From Maylandia zebra (taxonomy: Eukaryota; Chordata; Actinopteri; Cichliformes; Cichlidae): 64,000 bases of DNA. The notes below the pieces were generated by a model that saw only the letters and a list, made by a program, of their open reading frames with translations, did no database searches and had not been told where the DNA came from. The position numbers and the translations under genes were made by a program. Of the stretch, positions 45,167-57,189 are shown piece by piece. The stretch spans positions 6,559,556-6,623,555 of the forward strand of contig NC_135187.1 in NCBI RefSeq assembly GCF_041146795.1, in the 5' to 3' direction. The stretch's first letter is position 1. Every line of letters begins with the position of its first letter.

Positions 45167-46192
45167 TCAATACTTTGTAGAAAAGCCTTTGTTGGTGATT
45201 ACAGCTTCTAGACGCCTCTTGTATGGATAGACCAGTCGTCTGCATTGCTCAGGAGTGATTCTGGCCCATTCTTCCACACAAACGGTCTTTAAATCTTGAA
45301 GGTTCCTTGGGCCTCTTTTATGAACTTTAATCTTCAGTTCTCTCCATAGATTTTCTATGGGATTTAGGTCAGGTGATTGACTGGGCCATTCAAGCAACTT
45401 GATTTTCTTTCTTTGAAACCACTTCATTGTTTCCTTGGCCTTGTGTTTGGGATCATTGTCTTGCTGAAATGTCCACCCTCTTTTCATTTTTAGCTTCCTG
45501 GTAGATGGCAGCAGATTTTTATCCAGAATGTCCCGGTACATCTCTCCATTCATCCTGCCTTCAATAATATGAAGTCTGCCAGTACCCCTTGCTGAAAAGC
45601 AGCCCCAAACCATGATGCTTCCACCCCCAAACTTGACTGTTGGTATGGTGTTCTTGGGGTGGTGAGCAGTGCCATTTCTTCTCCAAACATGGTGTGTAGA
45701 ATGACTGCCAAAAAGTTCAATTTTGCTTTCATCTGACCATACTATAGTCGTCCAATAATCCACAGGCTTCTCCAAATGCTGTTGCGCAAATTTTAACCGA
45801 GCCTTGACATGCTTTTTGTTCAGCAATGGAGTCTTGCGTGGTGAGCGTGCATGGATGCCATGGCGGTTCAGTGCATTGCTTATAGTTTTCTTTGAAACAA
45901 CAGTACCTGCTGATGCAAGGTCTTCCTGAAGTTCTGTCCGAGTGGTTCTTGGCTCTTGGAGAACCCTCCTGATTATTCTTTGGACTCCTCGGACAGGGAT
46001 CTTGCGTGGAGCACCTGATCGTGGCAGGTTTATGGTGAACTGATGCACTTTCCATTTCCGGATAATGGCCCCCACAGTGCTCACAGGAACATTCAGCATT
46101 CTGGAAATGCACCTATAACCATTCCCATCAAAATGCTTTTCAACGATAAGATTACGAAGATCTTGAGAGAGTTCTTTGCTTTTACCCATCAT
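45167..46192 (-). CDS. Tc1-family transposase, DD34E, 341 residues
   Basis: Cuts and pastes the element at TA sites in the nucleus. The N-terminal half has two helix-turn-helix regions ([20 protein letters not shown] and a second near ISNALNRHG). The catalytic triad is visible: D in WSDESK, D in FQQDNDPKH and E in [11 protein letters not shown], with 34 residues between the last two, the Tc1 spacing. [11 protein letters not shown] and the final [13 protein letters not shown] are also typical. Length matches the family (about 340). The start ATG follows a second ATG-free leader; MM at the start leaves two possible starts. No stop or frameshift was seen. Confidence 0.95.
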   Translation of the reverse strand: MMGKSKELSQDLRNLIVEKHFDGNGYRCISRMLNVPVSTVGAIIRKWKVHQFTINLPRSGAPRKIPVRGVQRIIRRVLQEPRTTRTELQEDLASAGTVVSKKTISNALNRHGIHARSPRKTPLLNKKHVKARLKFAQQHLEKPVDYWTTIVWSDESKIELFGSHSTHHVWRRNGTAHHPKNTIPTVKFGGGSIMVWGCFSARGTGRLHIIEGRMNGEMYRDILDKNLLPSTRKLKMKRGWTFQQDNDPKHKAKETMKWFQRKKIKLLEWPSQSPDLNPIENLWRELKIKVHKRGPRNLQDLKTVCVEEWARITPEQCRRLVYPYKRRLEAVITNKGFSTKY

Positions 46193-46365
46193 GAAGTCTT
46201 TCCTGTGTGCCTTCTGGGTAATGAGGAGCCTTTATAGGCCATCAATTAGGACTAAAGCAGCTGATATCAATTAGTACTGATAGGGGACAGGATTTCTCTA
46301 TCAATACTGACAGATTTCAGGTGATCTCCTGGCTTTCTATGTCATTTTGCCCCTTGTTATCTCCA

Positions 46366-46566
46366 TGTATTCAATACTTATTCCCTGTGTCATTTCACTT
46401 TATTTATTGTGGTTTAACTTGTATACTTATATGTTCTGATTTGTTTGTATGACGTCAATATTTGGCTTGATGGCAACATCTGGTGGAAATGTTGTGTCAA
46501 TGGTCCACTTGGAAATCCCCTTACTGATAAAAATGCTGATGTGTCAAATACTTATTTTCCCCGCTG
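46366..46566 (-). repeat. Right 201-bp terminal inverted repeat of the Tc1
   Basis: Ends CTTATTTTCCCCGCTG, inverted partner of 44960-45160. Confidence 0.9.
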
Positions 46567-47547
46567 TATTTAAAAGAGTGAGTGTAAACACAGACACACA
46601 AAAAATGTATATGTTGGAATATGCAGGTTAAAATGTTAAACAAATTTTTTCCAGTCAGAGAATGTTGCATATAATTTAATTTTTGCTTGGTGCATAAAGT
46701 TAAAAGACTAAAACTAATAAACAAGTTTTAAAAAGAGACTTTTCCATTTGATTACATTTTATATGATGGATTATGCAGAAAAAGTAGAATTGGGCTGAAA
46801 GATTTATTGTTTTATTACATATTCAGGTTGTGTATCATGTTTTTTTAAAAGTAACTAAGTAATTAATTACTTTTTAGAATAAGTAATCGGTAAAGTAACG
46901 GGGAAGTAATCAGTAATTGGTTACTGATTACTTTTTTCAAGTAACTTGGCCAACACTGATTCTGTGGACTGATGAGACAAAAGTTTCCAGAAGGTTTGAG
47001 TGCCGCTACATCTGGAGTAAAACTAATACAGAATTTAATTTAAACAAAACAAAACAAAAAAACAAAAACAAAACATCGTTATTATCAATCAAAATTATTT
47101 TGATGATCTGAAACATGTAAGAGTCATAAATATGCAAATATAAAAAATTAAAATACTTTTATGGCTTCATCTTTTCTCCAGACCATCTCAGCTCTGTTAG
47201 GATAGAAACCTGTAGCGTGGCAGGTGACTGGAGAGGAGGAAGACTTCTGGAGAAGAAAGACTGATGGGAGAACTGGAGAGAGAGAGAGAGAGGGAGAGAC
47301 TACCTCATTTACTATATAGTCCTTTTATTTCAATCATTTCCAACACTACTTGGGCTTCTTTAAAAAATCAACAACAACATCAATAACATAAAAAAACAAA
47401 ACTGAACACCATCCATATGAAGTCTTCTGCTTCAGAATTAACATTTCAGAACATGATGAATGATGAAACATTGTGCTTTTACTAATGTGTGCAGCTAAAA
47501 ATCTGAATTACCGTGAAAACATCTTTGATGATAATAATAATAATAAT

Positions 47548-47642
47548 GGATTGGATTTATATAGCGCTTTTCAAGGCACCCAAAGCGCTTTACAATACCA
47601 CTATTCATTCACTCTCACATTCACACACTGGTGGAGGCAAGC
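47548..47642 (+). repeat. Fish interspersed repeat fragment in pseudogene intron
   Basis: Contains 'ttatatagcgcttttcaagg' and 'cccaaagcgctttacaatac', phrases widespread in fish genomes. It lies between the signal exon and alpha3 of the class I pseudogene. Confidence 0.6.
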
Positions 47643-47718
47643 TGATGATCTTCAAGATGATCTTACCTGCAGTCACAGACACTCCGTAGCAGAGGAGTAG
47701 CAGAATAATTGTCTTTAT

Positions 47719-50460
47719 ATTTGATTAAATATAAAGGAGTAATTTAACTTTGCCATACTTCTTTCCTTTTTTCTTACACAGTTGTCGTCTCTTTTCTCTT
47801 GTGTACTTTTTACACTTCTGCTTCAGGGAAAAAATGGGACGTGAAAGAAACAAGTCTGGTACATCCGACAACTACCAGAATATGTTTTTTTAAGTTTTTA
47901 AAAAAATACTTTTTACTTTAACTTAAAGTTTATCTTTCATGATTCACTGTTATAAAGGAAATCTGAGGTGTACAGAGTAAACAATAATGTAAACAGCTAT
48001 GAAAAGTCTGGGCACTAGACTTGCGATGCTAAGAAATAAAGCAAGAGGTTAAAGTAAAGTCCACAGAGCTTTCTGCCTTGGGCATTTTTGACTTGTTTAT
48101 TAATAAAGGTTACTTTTAAATAAAATTGTTTATTCTCCACTTGAAACTTTAGACAACAAATCTGTATTTATGGATGTTACAGTCCATGGCTCAAAGGAAC
48201 CTGACATGACATAGGAGCTTTGGCAAAAGCAAACAAAAGAGGAAGAAGGCCATGATCCAGCCACACAGCCCATGGCTGTGGGCATTAGGCTTCCTCCTTA
48301 AACTTAGAATATTAAAACTAAACAAACCAAAAGCAAGGGCAGACACTAATTCTGACTCAACTAAAACTTTATAAAAAAAAAAACAATTCCAAAAGCAACT
48401 GAGAAATAATACTGGAGCTCGTGGATGTGAGCAGAAGCTTCTACTACTACTATTACTCTCAGTACTCCAAGGGATCTGGTGCAGTTGAGCCTTCTGCAGC
48501 CAAACAGCACTAAGTTTGAATCAGACTGGGTTAATCAGGATGACAGAAAAGCAAAAACATTGAAAGCAGGATGACAGATGTACCTGTGCACTGGGGTAAA
48601 CCTAACAATGGATTTGGATCTGGAAAAGTCATGCAGGTGTTTCTGTTGTTTTGAGTCCTGGCAAGTATTTTTAAATTCTTATTTACTTGGTACTATTTTC
48701 CTATGTACTATGTCTTTCTGGAACATGCTCCAAGTTTAATCTTGAGGTGCTGGAGCAAGAGATAATCTGGGATTTCCATCCTGGAGAGAGTTAACTTGAA
48801 CTCTAAATTGGTTACTGTGGCAACAGGTCCATCATACACAGTTCAGCAGTTTAATGTCTGGCAAAGTACAAGGATTGGCCCCTTTGTTGCAAAACTTCAT
48901 AAATCTGAGGGTTTCCCTGACTCAATTTATTTACAGGCCAAGTTTTTCAGCAGATTGAACCAGAGGATGAGAGACATGATAGCACCATGCTAACACTGTA
49001 ATATTTTTTTCAATTTAAAATTAAAGCAGAATAGATTTAATTTTTTAATGAACAAAGAAAGTGCTTGCATAATCCAGGCTTGATGTTTAATCTGTTAATT
49101 TGTCCGCATTTATTATGTTGGCAAAGTGTGAGGAGGTAAACTTATAATAAAGACCTGTTCATTTCTCCTGAATTGGTGCCTCATTTGTTAGGAAAATGAA
49201 TCATGTTGTCACAGAAGACTTTACACTGAAAGCACCTCTGCAGTCTCTTCTCTTGGTGTATTTAAATGGCAAATAGACAAACGCCTATCATTCACTCTTA
49301 TTTTATCCTTAAATGTAATTATTTTATACAAATGGAAATCTTTATACGTATGATATCTATGCTCTACATGCTCCAAGTTATATAGCTTGATCATCTTTTG
49401 ATTAGGAGCTTTTAATTCTTCTATAATCATAGGTAGCACATATGTTTTCATCTATTTCCTTGTGTCTATGAGACAAACCCTGCTGCGGCTTTTCTGGTGT
49501 GACTTTGATACAAACAATGAGGAAATCACATCAGTTAAAGCTACAGTAGCAAGCCTCACTAATTCTGTTGGTGTTTTGGAGAAAGATCAGTCACAGTGTT
49601 AGAGCGCCACCACTGGACTCAAACGGCACTCCATCTCCACTTCTTTCTGTGAAACCACGTGATCACTCTGTTAAGTTTCGTTTTTGTGTTTATGACACCC
49701 GATCTGGTTTGATTTGCAAGCGTTGGCGCACAAACGGAGAACAAAGAATAGGCTGTTATGTAATATATGTGCCAGGACGTTAAGGCTTCTTGTCTGACTT
49801 GTTCTGCAACGTTCCTGCAAAAATAAAGAAGTGAAACAATCAATTGACTGAGAACCTTCACAGACAAACAATCAATTATTAACATCAACATTTTAGACAG
49901 GTCAGAAGGACATACATTTAAAAATAAAGTGTACAGCTAACTTTTAATCTGTAAAGAACAAGTTACTAAACTCATACAGAGAAGTAATTTATGATGAGTT
50001 CTGTATGCATTAAAAAACATAAATAAATAAAAAACTTCTATTACTAAAACCAAGGCCTATACACTCAGTATGCTGCTTTTACAATATAAAAACAAAGGCT
50101 GTGTGTTTAGATTTAAGACTTTCTATTTTTTCTGTTTCTCTTGTCCTCATCTGACCCCTGCCCTCAGACTGGGTTATCTTTCTGATGCCTTGCTGCCACT
50201 GACGTAGCAAGTTACTCCACAATTTGCCTTTGGTTAATTTTTAGCCAGAGGGCTCCATCTAGCGGCGGGATGGCAGTACTCCTGAATGCAATTTTGAAGA
50301 CGTATTCTTCTAAGCTACTGTAAAATCTTTGTTTTTAGGCTTTCAGTTACTTTAACTTTTCAGATACACATTCACTCTTATGTCAGCTAATACTGATATA
50401 TTATGAACTTATGGCGTGTTTTTGTGTTTTTCCTGGATAACTGTCGGACTCGTCTGTATG
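47719..50460. other. Intergenic stretch upstream of tapbp
   Basis: Short frames (for example 48796-48993 and 49221-49451) resemble no known protein. A TAC-type short repeat lies near 48440. Nothing else was recognised. Confidence 0.4.
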
Positions 50461-50461
50461 T

Positions 50462-50473
50462 GAAAGTGAAACT
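50462..50473 (+). promoter_or_regulatory. ISRE upstream of tapbp
   Basis: GAAAGTGAAACT fits the interferon-stimulated response element GAAANNGAAACT exactly, 108 bases before the tapbp start codon. Tapasin genes are known to be interferon-inducible through IRF sites; activity here is inferred. Confidence 0.75.
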
Positions 50474-50580
50474 GAACTTGAACTCGGACTTGAAGGGGAA
50501 AACCAGCCAACTAAACCTTGTTTAGTCCGTTTGATTGCAGCTAAACGAGGGGACCTGTCTGTGAGGAAACACGGATAAAC

Positions 50581-53500
50581 ATGACGGAATTATCTACCAT
50601 CTATAAACTGTCTCTGATCGCCGTTACCTGCTTTATTCAAGGTAAGCTAGTCGAGGTCGTTGTTGCTCTGCTGGTCTGACAGATAAAAATACATCTATGC
50701 ATGCTGTGTTACTAATATTATAAACCGTACATGTAAGAAAAACCATTTTTATGTGCATGGAAGTCATCTATCTGTTCAGTAACATACAAAAGTTGAAAAA
50801 CAGCTGGTTGAAAATGTCCAAAACAACTTGGACAATAACGTCAAGTTTAACTCGAACTAAACATAGTAAAGTTCATATTTGATGACCCTTTTACAAGCCG
50901 AATTTAAAATAAAGCCCAAATGCGTCTTAAAACATGTAAGTGGATGTTATAGGTGTATGCATGATAACGTTTAACAAAAATAATAGGAATTTAATACGTC
51001 TTTAACATGGAGTTCTGCGTGAAACCCCGAGCGAGTGGTGCACGCCTATTTTCGTGCCCAAAACGTGATCGTCTGTCCAAAAGTGATTTCCGGTATTTGC
51101 CGAAAAGTGATCATCCATATTTAAACTGCTGTAAATGACTTGTTGACCATTAATATGTGAACGAACGTAGAAGCTGCAATCACTTTCTGGCAAAGTTATC
51201 CTACATTCAACCAGTTAAAAAGTGTCACAGACATTAAAAACGTCTTCTTTTAGATGTATATGGCCTTATCGTATATGAAAACTACAACAAATATAACAAT
51301 AGTTCAATAAAGATATTTTAAGAGGCCAAAAAGGTCTGAATTGGTTACGAAGTAGGTACAGTAAAGCAATAAAAAAATAAGAGTCATAAAGACACTCTTT
51401 GTTTTACATGTTACCCCTTTGTAAATCCTGCTGTCTATAGTCTATTTACAAATACAATCACCAACACCTGAAATCACAAATTGAAGCAGTGCTGTCTTCA
51501 CTTTAGTGATTAAGACTGTGCGATATTCACAGTAAACAGCTGGAGACTTAATTTTTGGGGAAAGGTAGACGGGCTGTTGTCTGTTTGCTAAATGAAAAAT
51601 AAAAAAAAAGGAGGGGAGTAAACCAAAAGCAAAACACTGAAGGGGTGGAAACAGTTAAGTACAATATTTATGGGTCGCCAGACAGAACTGGACTTTTACT
51701 TTTAGCTGTCAATTTAAACTGGACCTCATGAAACATATTACGCTTGATTTAACTTTCTGTTTCAATAATAATTCCTATAAGTGCCTTGTTTATTGGTTGA
51801 GCTTGAAAAGACAGTTTGCACAACGATAATTTTCTGAGTGGATGATGTCGAGAAACGTAATGGCATAATATAACGTGGTCTGATATTTACAGAGGTTTTA
51901 CTACCCATTAATCTCCTGTTAAACTTTTGTCTGAAGCCTGCAGCAGCAGCTGTCCGGTGTTGGAGTGCTGGTTTGTGCAGGAGAAGGCGGGACGAGGAGG
52001 AGGTTTAACTGGAGCTACGACCCAAGAAAAATCCCTGCTTCACATCAGAACCGACGGCCAGAATGACGAGTCCCAGCGCGCTCCTAAAGACATCAACCCT
52101 GAAAGAGTCTACTCTGTGATCGGTAATGAGTAAAATACAATCCAGCTTAGTTAAATAAGTTCTGCAGCTCGATAAAAGTCATATTTTATCAGAGTTTACG
52201 TCCACTTTTTCTTCTCCTCTCTCTTATCTGGATGCATTTACATCTGTTTGAGTCCCAGTATGTCTGAACCATGGCTAGCAGATTTTACCGCTGCTAAAGC
52301 CTGAGGCAGATACTTAACGTCCAGCATGACAATAAAATTGGCTCAGTTAACAGAAAGAAGTCTATTAGGCATAAAAATGACTGAAAACCATAATTATTTA
52401 CATGAGAACATTTTAGATGATCTGTTGAAAATAAATGAAATGGTTCGGCCGAACAATCACACTAACATTTCATCATCTATGATTGCTCCATTTCTTCGCT
52501 GTAGCGTCATTTTGATAAGTCACAGCAAAAATCCCACTGATGGGAAAAACAGTCATTCAGTAATAGTCAGGTGATCAACTGACCTCGTATTCGTGAACAC
52601 ACAGGGTCGCCAAACCTCCAGTACAGGGGAAGGCTCTCACCTGTTTCCTTAGTGAAGTCCAGGTGGTGACTTTCTTTGTCTGGCAGTGTGTAAGAAACAT
52701 ATAGATCAAATGCTCTTCTATAAAAAATCCCAGCTGCTCGTTTTAGTCACGAAAATGTCCTGGTGTTTAAAAGTTACTGCACATAAAGTGTGTATTTAGC
52801 ACATTAGGTCTGGAAAACATGTATTTCCTAGGTTGTTAGTTTGACTCCATCATCATTTCTCTTTGAGTTATTAAATATTATGATTACATAACAATTTAGA
52901 TAATAAATCTAAACATGTATTCATAGCAGCTCTGCATGTTTCTATATTTTTCTTTTTGTATTTTTATGGATTCCATCATTGACCAAAGCATCTCTTTTTA
53001 AGATTTATTTGTTATGTATTTTCAAAATGTGTAGGTTTAAAGGCATATTTGTTTAGGGGCAGGTATGTAACACAAACCACCCTCCACAACATAACAGCAT
53101 AAAATAATTTGCCATATCTGTCCCATGTGGGCCTCTGAATAAGCAATACTGAGCAACACGTGCAAAAATTATACCAAAAATATAAAATGAAAAGCAAAAG
53201 AAGAAAATAAAATTAGGTAAAAATTGTAATTCCGCAAACTGTGTTACTATGTGGGTTAAATTATTCACTTAAAATTATTTACACACAGCTGTTCATCTTA
53301 TTTTCTTTTATTTATAAACAGATCGAGTGTCTCAGACATCTTACATGTTGTATAAGCGTGACCTTTGACTCCTGTTTCTCAGACCCAGCTGGCACCCTCT
53401 GCCACCGCTCGCTCAACCCTCCCAGAGGCTCTGTGACGAAGCCCCAGTGTGAGATCAACCCCTTCCTGCCGCAGCCCTCCAGCCTGGACTGGGTTTCCTC

Positions 53501-56259
53501 GCTCACAGAGTCTGGCCTCAGCCCTGTGTACCTGCAGGCTGAGTGGTTTTCATCTGCATTTCAGGGCCTCAACGAACAGCTGGGCATCTCTACTATCACC
53601 CGCGCCCCCACAGGATCTAAAGAGCACAGTGGTAAAGATTTGATTTTAACCAAACACATTTATATCTGGGGGTTCACAGATCAAAAAATTAATTGGCCGA
53701 CAATTATAAAAGTTTATTATCTCACGTGTGTCAGTCTGACTCTGTTTCCTCAGTGATCCTGAGCGTGACGACTAAAACGGTCTCAGTAAAGTCCAGACTC
53801 GGGGAGCCCGTGCAGCTGGACTGCGGCTTTTGGATCAACCCTTCCTCTCCTCTGTATGGGGCTGGATTCGCCGTCGAATGGCGGTACCAGTTCAGAGGCC
53901 GCGGACGGCTGATTCTGGCTTACGACGGGAAGACTGACCGCCTCGCCGACACGCAGGAAGAAGGAGCCACGCTGGACTTTGATGCTTTGCACGAGAAAGG
54001 AAATGCATCCCTGCTCCTGCAGGAGGCTAAAGTGCTTCACTCTGGGACGTACATCTGCACGGTGTATCTGCCACACCTGCTCGCTCAGGTGGCGCTGGAC
54101 CTTGAGATTGAAGGTGAGGAAAATGTATTTCTGGAGCATTACGCACGTGTTTGCTTCACTGAAATAAGCAGATGTGTTTAAAATAAACACTCAGCTCTGT
54201 AAAAACTCCAGATTTAACTTTTAACCTCATCTTGTTTTTCTGCTCCTCTCTCCACCCAGAACCGCCATCCCTCTCCATCCACCCCTCCACCCTGCCCCTC
54301 GCTGTTCCAGGTCAGACTATAAACGTCCAGTGTGAAGCGTCCGGCTTTGCGCCCCTCCCCGTGGAGTTCAGCTGGGAGATTAAAGGTGCCGACGGGAAGT
54401 CCAAGACCCTGGATTCATTCAGCGTAACGGGCCACCGGCAGGCCTGGGACCGCACCTTCAGCCAGACCTCCCGGCTCGAGATCGACACCTCTAAGCTGGA
54501 CCTGGGCAGAGGAGGGGAGCTCACCTGTGTAGCCGCCCACGCTGGAGGCACGAGACGGACCAGCGTGACCCTCAATGTCATCGGTAATGTGAAGCAAACC
54601 TGGAAGACACGCAAGCAAATTAACAGCTCAGTTTATGTTGAGTTAAAGCAGTTTTTATACAGTTGGAGAAGGTACTAATGATGAAATAGAAAGAAGAAAG
54701 GTAGAATAGTATAGAAGTGAAACTGATATAAGAAAAGATATTACCACTAACATAACACTTTCCTTTTAATGCGGCTTATTAGGTTAGTATCACATATAAA
54801 TGACTAAATATTTAACTAATCTTGAAACACATTTACCTGGATAACTTTTGAGTTATCGTAGTTTGACACATTCTTAGATTTAAGTAAACAGTTTGAATCA
54901 CCAGCTTCTGGATTTAAAACAGTTTGATTTTGTTAATCACAAAGTAACCATGTGGTACCATTTATGACCCACTGTGATATTTTATTTCTAAAAAGATTTA
55001 CTGCATCACAAACCTTCAGACTAACCTGAACTGTTGCATTTAAGTAATATTTAATGGCATTAGAACATTTTAGTATATCTGTTATAGATGAATGAAGCAG
55101 CACAGATATGATAAACACCATGAGAGCCATTAAAAATTGACTCCTGTTAGTACCTGAAATGACTCGGTTGGTGAAATAACTCTTAAAGGTTTAATATTGA
55201 AGTATATATAATACTGTGCAAACGTTTTAGGCAGCTGTAAACAAAGAATGCTTTTAAAAAAGTGATAATTATCTATTTTTATCAATCAACGAAATGCAGT
55301 GAATGAACAAAAGAGAAATTTAAATCAAATCACCTTTGCCTTCTTCTACACTGGCACAGTTTTTGAAGGAAGGTTGTTCCGAACATCTTGGAGAACTAAC
55401 CACCGATCTTCTGTGGATGTTGGCTTCCTCACATCTCTCTGTATCTTCATGTAATCCCAGACACACCTGAGTATGTTGCTATCAGGGCTCTGTGGGGACC
55501 GGACCATCACTTCCAGCACTTCTTGTTCTTCTTTACACTGAAGATGGTTCTTAATGACTTTGGCTCCATGTTTGGGGTCATTGTCCTGCTGCGGAATACA
55601 TTTGGGGCAAATAAACAATCATTTATATTTTTCAAAAGCATCTTTGTTTACAGCATTTTTTCACACCTGCCTAAAATGTTTCCACAGTACTGTAATAATA
55701 ATTTAACTGACAAACCTGTTCAGATCAGATGAATCCTAACGATCTTTTTTCCTTTTCAGGTTTCAGTTCTCCGTCCATCGAGGACTCTATGGCGATGGTC
55801 GGCGTGGCGCTGGTGCTTTATGGGCTCATCAAGTTTGTCTCGTGGACATTTACCAGCTCAGGTAGCAAATATTGATGCAAAAATATCGTCCAACAGTTTT
55901 AATGTGTATTGAAGGTTTTTTTAATCATTTCAAGCTGGAAAAAATCTTGTCACCTTTTGGATCAAATAAAAAAGAATGAGTAATATGTTTCAAAAAGTAA
56001 GATGTTTATTAAACTCTGTGTCTGACTTTTTGTTTTTTCATTTGTATTTTCTCTGTAAACAGGCTCAGCTGAGGCTGATAAACAAGATAAGGTAATGTCA
56101 CTGTAATATTTACTGCAGACAAACATATAAATGTGTTTACAGAAATCTCTTATTAATTGATTTACCTACTGTATGTTTCATCACCCTGGACGTGGTGCTT
56201 CTTGGTGTTTCCTTTGAATTTAATTTTACAATTTTTTCCCATCACAGAAAGAGAAGTGA
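50581..56259 (+). CDS. tapbp: Tapasin (TAP-binding protein)
   Basis: Eight coding exons: 50581-50641, 51937-52122, 53383-53631, 53754-54113, 54260-54583, 55760-55861, 56063-56091, 56248-56259, giving 440 residues with consistent phases. Tapasin is an ER membrane glycoprotein that bridges class I to the TAP transporter and edits peptide loading. Visible parts are a signal peptide (1-20), an N-terminal domain opening LECWFVQEKAG, a V-like segment (exon 4), an IgC domain (exon 5, 286-393), a membrane segment (about 403-423) with a lysine (GLIKF) inside it, and a cytosolic tail ending KKEK, a KKXX ER-retrieval signal. C105 in KPQCEINPF matches human Cys95, the residue that bonds ERp57. Length is close to human tapasin (448). 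Intron 5 carries a Tc1 relic. It sits between class I and daxx, the expected fish order. Confidence 0.95.
55209..55694 (-). mobile_element. Short Tc1 relic in tapbp intron 5
   Basis: Ends ATACTGTGCAAACGTTTTAG and, inverted, AGTACTGTGGAAACATTTTAG-like match over about 50 bases. The minus strand holds a C-terminal transposase piece with [17 protein letters not shown] and SPQSPDSNIL, where the usual DLNPIE is altered. The N-terminal half is deleted. Confidence 0.75.
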
Positions 56260-56976
56260 AGATGAAAGAAGGCAACTGACCATCAGTGGCACTGATCCAC
56301 TCGATATGTTTGATGGGATTTCAGGAGGGGCTTTCCACATGTTCATGGGACAGATTTTTTCTTTTTCTTTTGTTTTTTTTACTGCTCTGGTTTGAAGGTA
56401 AACTTGTATGTTTTATGCTTGTTTTTATCAAATTTGTTTATTATAAAATGTTTGGATTCAACTTTTTGTTCTTTAGAAAGGGACAGGGATATCTCGAAGA
56501 CGCTCAGTTCAAACACGTTTCTTGTGATGTTTCTTTAATCTTTCTTTATAGAGCTGTGTGGTTTTGCCTTCCTCTGTTTATGGTTTATATGTCGTCACAA
56601 ACACTGGAAAGAAAAACAATGAGAGGAAGTTGGGAGGGATGTGTTGAAACATCAGCTTCTGTTTTTTAAAGGTTAATCCTTCCATTCGATGTTCCCGTCT
56701 GTCTAAAAACCTCATTAACTCACGCTTTTTGGAACCAGAGATCGGACTGTATTTGTTGGTTTATAAAGAAAAGGAAATGCTGTTTTAATTAAGTAAAAAT
56801 GATTAGACTAATAATAGACTCATTATTTTAAAAATAATATTAATAATAATAATAATAGACTGTTCAAATTGTCCGTCTTATTTTTGTTATTTTTGTAAAT
56901 ATGGAGATTGTATTTCTGTTTTCATATTATTTTTAGGTGTGTTTGTCTTTTTCTTCATCACATGCTTGCCCGGGAT
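56260..56976 (+). other. tapbp 3' UTR
   Basis: AT-rich sequence from the stop codon to the polyadenylation signal. Frames here (56192-56669) resemble no protein. Confidence 0.6.
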
Positions 56977-56982
56977 AATAAA
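56977..56982 (+). terminator. Polyadenylation signal of tapbp
   Basis: AATAAA about 720 bases after the tapbp stop codon. Confidence 0.6.
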
Positions 56983-57189
56983 CATTAAACCTGTGACTGA
57001 AATGGAGATTTTACAAACAGAGCACAAAATTCTGCTGTAAGGAAGATTTTAAATTAGCAAATGATTTAAATGGACTCTGAATTTTAATTAAATAAAAAAA
57101 ATCTCTTGAAACACACCAAATAAGTCCTCTTCTTGTTTAACACTCTGCTCTTATACACGCTTTAAACCACACATTCACTCACACTTACT

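Larger units (their letters stand above)
44960..46566 (-). mobile_element. Tc1 transposon with intact transposase
   Basis: 1607 bp, flanked by TA at 44958-44959 and 46567-46568. Terminal inverted repeats of 201 bp at each end differ at about five positions. Each has an outer and an inner copy of a similar word (AATAAGTATTTGACACA and AATAAGTATTGAACACA), the IR/DR layout with two transposase sites per end. The single minus-strand frame is uninterrupted, so the copy may be able to move or to have moved recently. Confidence 0.93.
44521..46958. mobile_element. Non-autonomous hAT-like element with 8-bp duplication
   Basis: ATTCTGTG occurs at 44513-44520 and 46959-46966. Ends are CAGAGATGGGCA and, inverted, CAGTGTTGGCCA. 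Subterminal GTTACT/AGTAAC words recur near both ends. It has no transposase of its own; the frame inside belongs to the Tc1 at 44960-46566. Confidence 0.85.
43450..47035 (+). mobile_element. Old Tc1 transposon, split by a later insertion
   Basis: The left end reads AGTACTGTGAAAAAGTATTTG-like sequence of a common fish Tc1 family. Transposase pieces are readable on the plus strand: KPLLNKKTIKAHLTFAKKHL then LDFWKNIL before 44520, and LWTDETKVSRRFECRYIW after 46966, which would be contiguous without the insertion at 44521-46958. The right end and DPIE part are missing. No functional transposase remains. Confidence 0.75.
42627..47718 (-). pseudogene. Broken MHC class I gene, minus strand
   Basis: Exons matching the intact class I gene lie in order on the minus strand. 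A signal-peptide exon (47718-47667, KTIILLLLCYGVSVTA) begins with ATA where ATG is expected and ends with a donor in phase 1. An alpha3 exon starts at 47272 after a CT tract and CAG and reads LPSVFLLQKSSSSPVTCHA then TGFYPNRAEMVW, but is lost after about 112 bases at 47161. A membrane exon (43125-43069, VIVFVVITMTELIIYKKRN), an 18-base tail exon (42796-42779) and a last exon (42664-42627, stop TAA) follow, all in phase 1. Alpha1 and alpha2 are absent: only 394 bases separate the signal exon from alpha3. The intron before the membrane exon is filled by nested transposons. Confidence 0.85.

Noticed and set aside
45550-46237. Other open frames inside the Tc1 element
   Set aside because: They are shadows of the transposase gene in other frames.
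47273-47297. GA-rich microsatellite
   Set aside because: On the minus strand it is the pyrimidine tract of the alpha3 acceptor in the class I relic, so it is covered by that entry.
53241-53756. 171-codon frame running through tapbp exon 3 and its introns
   Set aside because: The ends are intron read-through; splice borders at 53383 and 53631 give the tapasin protein.
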